This document shows, piece after piece, positions 25,401-32,486 of a stretch of DNA of 64,000 nt (its first letter is position 1; each line of letters opens with the position of its first letter). A model generated the notes under the pieces. It was given only the letters and a program-made list of their open reading frames with translations, was not told where the DNA came from and ran no database searches. The translations under genes and the position numbers were made by a program. Source of the stretch: CAVRXQ01 sp963725215 (lineage in GTDB: Bacteria > Actinomycetota > Acidimicrobiia > Acidimicrobiales > Bog-793); NCBI GenBank assembly GCA_963725215.1, contig CAVRXQ010000002.1, forward strand, positions 496,001 through 560,000, read 5' to 3'.

Positions 25401-27353
25401 TTGGAACGTCGCGCTCTCTATCGTTTGCGACCGACCGCCGACCGGTTCGACGAGGAGACCGATCTCGCGTTCCGCGCCGGACGGGAGCATCCCCAACCCG
25501 AGTCACGGCGGCGACGCAACACGATCCAATTCGTCGCCCTCATCGCGCTGGCCACGAGTTGCGCTTATCTCGTCTGGCGCGCCGGTTTCACTCTCGGACA
25601 CGAACTTTGGATCGCGATCCCGTTGTGGCTGCTCGAGCTCTCGGCTGCCGCGAGCCTGGCATTGTTCACGATCTCGCTCTGGGACATCGACTCCGCTCCG
25701 AAGCCGCAACCTGTTCGGGACGATCAGTTCAAGGTTGCGGTGCTGATTCCGACGTTCGACGAACCTCGAGAGGTCCTCCTCCCCACGGTGGCGGCGGCGC
25801 TCTCACTCTCGCCGAGTCACGAGACCTGGGTGCTCGACGACGGCCGACGAGAGTGGGTTCGAGAGCTCGCCGAGTCGCTCGGCGCCAGTTATCTCACCCG
25901 CGACGAAAGGACGCACGCGAAGGCTGGAAACCTCAACAACGCGATCTCCCGTCTCGACGTCGACATCGTGGCGGTCCTCGACGCTGACCACGTCGCGACC
26001 GCGGATTTCCTCACCCGCACGCTCGGATATTTCCGAGATCCGACGATCGCCGTCGTTCAGACTCCTCAGGACTTCTACAACGCGGAGTCGTTCGAGCACG
26101 GACGTAACCGCTCGTGGTTCTGGCGCCAGCAGCGAAAGGTCGCGTTCAACGAACAACGGCTCTTCTATAGAGCGATCCAGCCCGGGAAGAACCGCTGGGA
26201 CGCGGCTATCTGGTGCGGCACGGATGCGCTCGTGCGGGTCGCGGCGTTACGCGAGGTCGGTGGCGTTGCAGAAGAGACCGTCACCGAGGACATGCACACG
26301 ACGATTCGGTTGCATCGCCGAGGCTGGCGAACCTTGTACCACAACGAGGTGCTCGCGTACGGACTCGCCGCGAGGACCGCCTCCGAGTACCAATCCCAGC
26401 GCACGAGATGGGGAACCGGGGCGATGCAAATCGTCCGTCTCGAGCGACCGCTGACGGGGCGGGGGTTGAGTTTGCGCCAACGATTTGCGTACGCGTCGAC
26501 GATTCTCGGATGGTTCGAATCTTGGCGGAGCCTCGGGTTCGTGTTGTTGCCGCTCATCGTCTTGTTCAGCGGAGCGACCCCAATCAAAGCGCCAGCGCTG
26601 TGGTTCGCCTTAGCCTTCGGCGCGGCGTTCTTGAGCCAGCGTGCGGCTCTGTCGTTGTTGTCGCGTGGGTACGCGCCGCAGGGAATGGCCGTGCTCTTCG
26701 AGTTTGTTCGCATGCAGAGCAACCTCGGAGCAACGCTCAACCTCGCTGGACGGAAGGGCCACACCTTCACGGTGACGACGCAGCAGCGCGCGCTTACTCG
26801 GCAAAGGATCCGACCGCCGCTGCTGTTGGTGGGACTGACTGTCGTCACGGTCGCTGCATGGGTGTGGTTCGGACTCACGATCGCCGGCCTCACGCCGATC
26901 CAGTACCACGTTCGTTGGACGGCGTACGGCGCAGCCGGGTGGGCGGTCTTGAACGCCGCCTTCTTGGTGTGGGCGATCGCGCTCGTCCATTCCGATCGCT
27001 ACGCGACCGAACGTCGAGCCGCCGTCCGGTTGAAGATCGGCGCGCCGGCCGCGATCGATGGCGTACCGGGTCGCCTCGTCGACGTGTCTGTCGGTGGCGC
27101 GCTCGTGCGAAGCACACAACCTCCGCTTGGCCATTTGACCTTTCACACACTGCACCTCGCGATCGGAGATGAGGAGTTCAACATCCGCGCCGAGTTGCGC
27201 GGCACACACGTTCTCGGCGCGGATGGAGTCCTCGTCATGCTGAGATTCCTCGGCGCCCAAGACGTCGAGATCGGTCACCTCGCGCGCGCGTTGTTCGTCG
27301 GCGAAGTGTCCGATACTTCGAACTCGGCTTTGACTGTCGAGCCGGCGGCATAA
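25401..27353 (+). CDS. BcsA-like family 2 glycosyltransferase with C-terminal PilZ domain
   Basis: Processive membrane glycosyltransferase likely making an exopolysaccharide under c-di-GMP control. The 650 residues have two N-terminal helices, then the GT-A domain (LIPTFDEPREVL, WVLDDGRRE, AVLDADHVAT, GTDALVRVAAL, VTEDMHTT, and QSQRTRW = QxxRW). Several more helices follow, then a PilZ domain with the arginines of ERRAAVRLK and the DVSVGGALV motif that bind c-di-GMP. It starts at TTG 25401 behind GGAAAGG. No bcsB, bcsZ or bcsC-like genes are adjacent, so the polymer and the export partner are unknown; the next genes encode secreted proteins. Confidence 0.88.
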   Translation: MERRALYRLRPTADRFDEETDLAFRAGREHPQPESRRRRNTIQFVALIALATSCAYLVWRAGFTLGHELWIAIPLWLLELSAAASLALFTISLWDIDSAPKPQPVRDDQFKVAVLIPTFDEPREVLLPTVAAALSLSPSHETWVLDDGRREWVRELAESLGASYLTRDERTHAKAGNLNNAISRLDVDIVAVLDADHVATADFLTRTLGYFRDPTIAVVQTPQDFYNAESFEHGRNRSWFWRQQRKVAFNEQRLFYRAIQPGKNRWDAAIWCGTDALVRVAALREVGGVAEETVTEDMHTTIRLHRRGWRTLYHNEVLAYGLAARTASEYQSQRTRWGTGAMQIVRLERPLTGRGLSLRQRFAYASTILGWFESWRSLGFVLLPLIVLFSGATPIKAPALWFALAFGAAFLSQRAALSLLSRGYAPQGMAVLFEFVRMQSNLGATLNLAGRKGHTFTVTTQQRALTRQRIRPPLLLVGLTVVTVAAWVWFGLTIAGLTPIQYHVRWTAYGAAGWAVLNAAFLVWAIALVHSDRYATERRAAVRLKIGAPAAIDGVPGRLVDVSVGGALVRSTQPPLGHLTFHTLHLAIGDEEFNIRAELRGTHVLGADGVLVMLRFLGAQDVEIGHLARALFVGEVSDTSNSALTVEPAA

Positions 27354-27362
27354 AGAACGCCT

Positions 27363-27386
27363 CCCCGCCAAGCGCGGTCGGTGGGG
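27363..27386 (+). terminator. hairpin after the PilZ glycosyltransferase gene
   Basis: CCCCGCC and GGTGGGG can form a 7-bp stem (one G-U pair) around a 10-base loop, starting about ten bases after the stop codon. No T-run follows. Probable intrinsic-type terminator or attenuator of moderate strength. Confidence 0.4.
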
Positions 27387-27482
27387 ACGCCCACTCGCGA
27401 TGACTCGCGAACGCCACACGTCAGCCGAACGAGAACTTCGATGTCCTCGGCACGACTACAAACGGCGTGTAGGGTCGGGCTG

Positions 27483-28385
27483 ATGCGTGCTGGCGCCGTC
27501 GCCGCAGTGATTCCCCTCGCGACCGGCACTTTTCTCGGCTCTTTCAACTTCGGTGCCGCGTCCGTTCATGGCCCAGCAAGTGAACATCGTGCGCCGAGTG
27601 CGGCATCCGTAGCGAGCCCTTTCGTCCGAACGCCTCATTCGTGTCCAGTGGGGTTCCGGCGGCGGGTGCTGCGTCGGATCGTGAGGCGGCGAGTCGAAGT
27701 CGACGGTGTTTGGACGATCGAACGGCGGCGCGTGAAGTATCGAGTGCTCTGCGTCCGCGTACCAGTGGGGGCATCCCCGAGTCCGTCGCACTCTTCAAGT
27801 GGATCGTTCCACCCGACACTCACGCGCCAATGGGCGGGATACTTCGAGACTCCCGGTCCGGTGACCTCGGTGTCGGGGACTTGGGTCGTGCCCAGTCTCA
27901 ACTGCTCGAGCACCGAGACGCTGTCTTCGACCTGGGTCGGGGTCGGAGGTTTGTCCAGCGGGTCGTTACTCCAAGTCGGCATGTTCGACAATTGCATCGA
28001 CGGGGTCGCCGAGAACGGCGGGTTCGCCGAGCAATACCCCGGTTCGACCGTGAGCTTCGGTCTTGTCATCCGTCCGGGCGACTCGGTCACCGCCACCGTG
28101 AGCGACGGATCGGGTGGCTGGCACGCGACTTTGACCGATCTGAGGACGGGCCAAACCGAAGCGAGCCGCGCCCCGAACTACGGAGGCGGTAGCTCGGCCG
28201 AGTGGATGGCCGAGGCGTACGGCGCCTCGGGCGGCGTTCCCGTGTCCAACTTTGGCTCGGAGCGGTTACGGTCGTTCACCGTGGACGGATCGCCGGCGCA
28301 GATTCCAGAGTCCGACGTCTACGAGATGGCCCACGTCGTGGCGAGCGACCCGGCGAGTGGTACCTATCGTCTCGACTACTCCTGA
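27483..28385 (+). CDS. secreted G1-family (eqolisin) glutamic peptidase
   Basis: A 300-residue exported protein. A hydrophobic signal segment (AVAAVIPLATGTFLGSF) is followed by a very basic stretch (residues about 58-90) that looks like a propeptide, then the beta-sandwich typical of glutamic peptidases. The catalytic pair is visible as Gln164 in SLLQVGM and Glu240 in GGGSSAEWMAEAY, with WAGYFETPGPVTSVSGTWVVP as the conserved opening. Such enzymes hydrolyse proteins at acidic pH in fungi and are sparse in bacteria. I chose ATG 27483 because the signal peptide follows at once; ATG 27441 is an alternative. Neighbours are other surface or secreted proteins. Confidence 0.82.
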   Translation: MRAGAVAAVIPLATGTFLGSFNFGAASVHGPASEHRAPSAASVASPFVRTPHSCPVGFRRRVLRRIVRRRVEVDGVWTIERRRVKYRVLCVRVPVGASPSPSHSSSGSFHPTLTRQWAGYFETPGPVTSVSGTWVVPSLNCSSTETLSSTWVGVGGLSSGSLLQVGMFDNCIDGVAENGGFAEQYPGSTVSFGLVIRPGDSVTATVSDGSGGWHATLTDLRTGQTEASRAPNYGGGSSAEWMAEAYGASGGVPVSNFGSERLRSFTVDGSPAQIPESDVYEMAHVVASDPASGTYRLDYS

Positions 28386-29187
28386 AACCCATCCAAGCGA
28401 CCTGCGCAGTGTGGCGCACTCTCGGCGCCGAGGGAAGAAGTTGCGCAAGCCTCGAAAGACCCGCTCGACAACCCGCGCAATTGAAATGGGGTCGAAGCGC
28501 TTACAGCCCGTCTCATCTACCCTGGTGGTGACTCGCCGAGTTCTTTATTCATCTCTGCGCAGGACTCATTCACGGTTCATCACCGCAGAGGCTTCATGAG
28601 CCGGAACGCGATTGAAATGACGCGAATTGTTGGTTTTCGCCACCTCGTTCAGCAACGAGCATCAAGGTTCTTCAAGTTCGCGCGCCGATCGCCGCGCACG
28701 GAGGACTGCCCTCCTCATTTGTCCCGCAAACTCTGGTTGCGCTGAGCCCATTTACCGTCAGGTTGCGATCGCCAACACCGAGAGTGTGAATCCTGCGCGA
28801 CACCCTGCGTACGGGCGTGTCACCTGGGGGCACCCAGTGTGGCGAGTTGACTACGACCAGCCCACAATTGGCTAGTCACTCGCGATGATTCGCTAGGCCC
28901 ACCCCAGGTCAATTGCTTCTTCGGTCATTGCACCAGCAGTTTTCGGTCCTTACGTTACCCCCGGACGGCTGGATCTGCGCCCTGGCGAGCGGATTACCAG
29001 CCATCAAAGGGGGTTGAGAGAAGGGCGGAAAATCGGCCATAACCGTGCTTGTCCCAGCTACGACAAGAAGACGGAAAGGTTCAAAAAAAGAACCCGTGCC
29101 TGGCTCGCTTCCGAAGAAGTGCATCACTGTAGTTGCTCATACGCCAGGACAATCAAATGTCCAGCATCTCCAAATAAAGGGGAGCGA
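28386..29187. other. long leader/intergenic region before the SpaA-like gene
   Basis: About 800 bases without a credible gene; a short plus-strand frame at 28627-28875 has no family traits. The second half is less GC-rich and contains structured elements: an imperfect long hairpin at 28967-29002 and a small GGTTC-A7-GAACC hairpin around 29078-29094. The last bases carry AAAGGGGAGCGA, the ribosome site of the gene at 29188. I recognise no known riboswitch class. Confidence 0.5.
28967..29002 (+). promoter_or_regulatory. candidate structured leader hairpin
   Basis: GGCTGG pairs with CCAGCC; inside, ATC pairs with GAT and GCC with GGC, separated by small internal loops, giving about 12 paired bases. 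It lies 185 bases before the start of the secreted SpaA-like gene on the sense strand. Function unknown; could be an RNA control element or a terminator of an upstream transcript. Confidence 0.3.
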
Positions 29188-31239
29188 ATGGCAATACGAA
29201 ATAGAAAAACTAGGAGCCTTGGGGCACTGCTCGCGATGCTCATCGGCTCGTCCGTCCTCGTCGCGGTGCTTGCCGGGACGGCGGCGGTAGCGGGCGCCAC
29301 CCCAAGTCCAGGGACCGCTGGGATCAAGATCTGCAAAGTATGGACGGCGTCGTCAATCGCAAGTGCGACGGGACCGTTCGTATTCTGGATCAAAGGTCCC
29401 AGTTATTCGGATGGCATAGAGGTGGACGTTTCCGCCGGGCAGTGCGTCGAAACTGACGTCTGGGAGGCGGGCACGTACACGGTGACCGAGGCTTACGCCG
29501 ATTGGTATCAGGTGACGAACATTGCCGAGCTCGACAATCTCGGCGACGTGAGTTTCCCGACCGACCAATCTCTGCCCGGGAACAGCCCTGCTGACCTCGT
29601 GTCGTACGTGGCCATCACGTCGGACCAGGTCTCTGCCGGTGACGAGGTCACCGTTCAGTACACCAACGATTTGGTGACTGGAAATGCGGAGATCTGCAAG
29701 GCGCAGACCCCCGGCGACACGCTGTCTGGGCCGTTCACGTTTGCTCTGACGAACACGAACGACGAAGCCTCCGGATCTGGTGGTCTTTCCTTCGACATAC
29801 CAGAGACGCTCAATGTCGGCGGGTGCACGGGCAACATCACCGTCCCAGCCGGCGTCTTGGAAGTAACCGAGGCGGGGACGAACCTCTACGTGACCAGCAT
29901 CACGGCCACGTTGGACAACACGTCCGAGAATGAACTCGGGTACCACAACCTCACGGACGGCGCATCCGAGTCGTGGGTGTACCCCGACAGTCAGGTAACG
30001 ACTGTCGTGACCTACACCAACGACACGGTCGGCCTCGAGGTCTGCAAGGCGTGGGATGGCGACCCGTACAGCCAGCCGCAAGGGACTGCAACGACCTACT
30101 CGTTTAGCGAGACGGCGACCAACCCGAACGGTGACGGCCCGGCGACGGCGCCCTCCAGCTTCACGTTGAATGCGGGTGGCTGCAACACGCCGACGCAGTA
30201 CGCGCCTGGCACAATCGTCAAGATCACCGAAGGTGTGACCCCGGGCACGGAAGTGCGCGCGATCACCCCCTCCGGTGCGTTGACGACCGTGCCGGACAAC
30301 GACTCTGACGACCCGGATCTTGCGAACCGGACGGTCACGGTTGTTGTCGGTGCCGACACGACGACGGGGACCCCGAGCAACTCGGCCACCGTTACGTTCA
30401 CTGACGGCATCGCGTACCCCTCGACGCTGAAGATCTGCAAGGACCTCGCAGCGGACGAAACCGCCAGCGCTCCATTCACATTCACGGTTTCCGGACCGCA
30501 ATACGTTCCGGAGTACCAGGCCGACGGCACGGCGACACCTGGATGGTTCTTTGGCGAAATCGCCAATGGGTCGTTCACGGTCAGCGTTCCCGCTGGTGAG
30601 TGCGAATTCGCGACGCCGACGGTGAGCTCAAAGAACCCGTCGTACCTGACGACCAACTGGTTCGATCTGTTGCCGTACAACTCGACACAGACGATCACAG
30701 AGTCCGGAACGACGAACTTCGCGGCTACGAACGTTGCGATCTCGTCGAGCTTCACGGACGTCTCGGTCTACGAGGGCGGCGTCTTCACCCCGACGACCGA
30801 GCCGGTGCTGTCGAATATCAGCCTCGGCACGACGGGTGGGACCTCGTCAGCGAACGTCACGATGAGCGAAGGTGCTTCGGAAACGATCGTCACATGGACG
30901 AACATGGATCCGCCTCCTGCGGCTCCGCATTCGACCGGTTCTGTGACAGTCGCCAACCCGGGCGCTCCCAACGCAGGGACCACGACCGCTAAGACGCTTC
31001 CGATCGCCACTGCGGTGGCGGCGGCCGTCAGCAAGCTCGACGCTCCTGGTGGGCGTGTTGCGCTGACGCGTGACGAGCACACGGTCACGAGGCTCAACAG
31101 GACGATCTCGAGGATTGAGAAGTCGCTAAAGAGCCACAAACTGACCAGGCTCGAGCGGAGTCGTGACCTGAAGCAGCTAAGGCAGCTCAGGGCGCGGATG
31201 CTTCACTTCCTCGTCTTGATCTACAAGTTGACGCGGTAG
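29188..31239 (+). CDS. secreted SpaA/prealbumin-like four-repeat surface protein with basic C-terminal helix
   Basis: A 683-residue exported protein with signal peptide (LGALLAMLIGSSVLVAVLAG, then AVAGA). The mature part has four related domains of roughly 130 residues, each opening with a Cys motif and an aromatic strand: IKICKVWTASS, AEICKAQTPGD, LEVCKAWDGDP and LKICKDLAADE. Each has a second Cys and ends in a threonine-rich VTYTND/VTWTN strand, as in SpaA/Cna-B-like prealbumin folds. There is no LPxTG. The last ~60 residues are instead a highly basic, heptad-like helix (RLNRTISRIEKSLKSHKLTR) that could bind wall polymers or oligomerise. ATG 29188 has AAAGGGG upstream; a longer frame from 29014 lacks sense. 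Role inferred: adhesion or matrix. Confidence 0.72.
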   Translation: MAIRNRKTRSLGALLAMLIGSSVLVAVLAGTAAVAGATPSPGTAGIKICKVWTASSIASATGPFVFWIKGPSYSDGIEVDVSAGQCVETDVWEAGTYTVTEAYADWYQVTNIAELDNLGDVSFPTDQSLPGNSPADLVSYVAITSDQVSAGDEVTVQYTNDLVTGNAEICKAQTPGDTLSGPFTFALTNTNDEASGSGGLSFDIPETLNVGGCTGNITVPAGVLEVTEAGTNLYVTSITATLDNTSENELGYHNLTDGASESWVYPDSQVTTVVTYTNDTVGLEVCKAWDGDPYSQPQGTATTYSFSETATNPNGDGPATAPSSFTLNAGGCNTPTQYAPGTIVKITEGVTPGTEVRAITPSGALTTVPDNDSDDPDLANRTVTVVVGADTTTGTPSNSATVTFTDGIAYPSTLKICKDLAADETASAPFTFTVSGPQYVPEYQADGTATPGWFFGEIANGSFTVSVPAGECEFATPTVSSKNPSYLTTNWFDLLPYNSTQTITESGTTNFAATNVAISSSFTDVSVYEGGVFTPTTEPVLSNISLGTTGGTSSANVTMSEGASETIVTWTNMDPPPAAPHSTGSVTVANPGAPNAGTTTAKTLPIATAVAAAVSKLDAPGGRVALTRDEHTVTRLNRTISRIEKSLKSHKLTRLERSRDLKQLRQLRARMLHFLVLIYKLTR

Positions 31240-31270
31240 TAGCGGCGCCACCTAGTGGTGTCGTTGGACG

Positions 31271-31294
31271 ACGGGGCGCCCTCGGGCGCCCCGT
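31271..31294 (+). terminator. strong intrinsic-type hairpin after the SpaA-like gene
   Basis: A perfect inverted repeat, ACGGGGCGCCC / GGGCGCCCCGT, separated by two bases (so 9-10 bp with a 4- to 6-base loop in practice), 31 bases after the stop. No T-run. Very stable and well placed as a terminator. Confidence 0.65.
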
Positions 31295-31453
31295 CTCCAC
31301 ATAGGCGGCCGGAAGGAGTCGGTGAGCAAATACAGCGGGTCGATGGTCCGACAGCTCACCCTTTGACCAGCAAGATCGCCGGTTAGCCCCATTTCGATCT
31401 TTGGGACAGCGCGAGCGACGCTCTCGGACTACCGGGAGCGGCATCAAACGTCT

Positions 31454-32050
31454 GTGTCAGGAATCGAGAGACGACCGCACGAACCTTGCTCGAACCGAAT
31501 TCGCGTCGGGAGAAGTCGACATTTGCGGCAAAACGCAGGTAATGCGGTAGTTCAATCTGGCCCACCGTCACCCCGCTCGCCGTCGCATACCTTGGCGGCG
31601 CAGCGGCTCGACCAGCCAGGAATCGACCCCTCGCTCAAGGCGATATTCGATGACTTGACCGACGGGGTGCTTGTCGTCGACGTCGCTGGGCATCGCATCT
31701 ACTCAAATCCGGCTCTCGACGATCTCGTCGGCGCGAACGCTTGTCTGCCCCTCTATACGCCAGACCCTCCTCCGTATGTTCCTGTCGACGAGCGTCACAA
31801 ATATGTGGCGACGGTCGACGGAATCGCCTCCTTGCTTTCGGTGGAAGGATTCGGCACAGCTTCGACCCGGTTTGACCTGATCGCCCGCGGTGGAAGGCGT
31901 ATCAGGGTCCGGCTAAAGATCATCGCCCTCTCGAACACAACCCGCGAGAGCATTGTCGTGTGTCTGCTGATGCCTGAGCTGCGTCACGATGGCGATGGGA
32001 ACATCGAGTCCGGAACGGCCCACGGACAAGAATCGCACGCCCCCGTCTGA
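31454..32050 (+). CDS. PAS-domain-like protein, paralogue of the PAS-LuxR gene but without a DNA-binding domain
   Basis: Up to 198 residues from a GTG at 31454; the true start may be further in. Residues ~60-175 form a PAS-like sensor (SLKAIFDDLTDGVLVVDVAG, IYSNPALDDLVGANAC, LLSVEGFGTASTRFDL). They align without gaps over about 110 residues, a little over half identical by eye, with the PAS domain of the LuxR-type regulator at 35781-36545. After the PAS the paralogue continues to a LuxR helix-turn-helix, but this one stops within 25 residues. It is either a truncated copy or a dedicated sensor/antagonist. No family symbol applies. Confidence 0.65.
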   Translation: MSGIERRPHEPCSNRIRVGRSRHLRQNAGNAVVQSGPPSPRSPSHTLAAQRLDQPGIDPSLKAIFDDLTDGVLVVDVAGHRIYSNPALDDLVGANACLPLYTPDPPPYVPVDERHKYVATVDGIASLLSVEGFGTASTRFDLIARGGRRIRVRLKIIALSNTTRESIVVCLLMPELRHDGDGNIESGTAHGQESHAPV

Positions 32051-32486
32051 CCGTCACACGAGCTATTCGAACTGATTGGCCCTTTGCGGCGGGCTCCGCT
32101 TTCGTGATGCCTTCGGCCCATCGCCGACGAAGGCGTCGTCTTCCGAGCCCCTCGTGAGTCGAAGGAAGCGGGCCCTGCGGCAAGGCAGCTGGCTGCCTCC
32201 CTGACTTATCCGCCGGTGCCGCCACCCTGCGACGTCGGCGCACAGACAAGTTGGTTAAGAGGCACGAGCGGCAGCGTCCAAGCGCTCATCCGAAGCCGAA
32301 CGGTGGGATCGGCGCGAATGGCATCTGAAACGAACCCCTCGACCGCTGTTCTTTCCTGAGCGCTTGCGCATCGCGGCGAAAATCCGACTTCACCTACGAA
32401 ATGAGGGACTCTGTGCGCCGCGGATTCGGATGGAATCCCAGGCAATGAGCCGCGAAGAAGCCTCGGACGTGCGGTTATCGACGCGA
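32051..32486. other. intergenic region between PAS-like gene and Ig-like repeat gene
   Basis: 436 bases where two convergent genes end. Frames present in either direction are short, Arg-rich and without recognisable domains. I see no clear terminator with a T-run. Could hold remnants of the HTH-coding part lost from the upstream PAS gene, but I find no LuxR-like peptide in any frame. Confidence 0.45.

Noticed and set aside
28386..29187. A known riboswitch (c-di-GMP or c-di-AMP class) before the SpaA-like gene.
   Set aside because: Hairpins exist but the conserved loops of these classes are not recognised by eye; only an unclassified structured leader is claimed.
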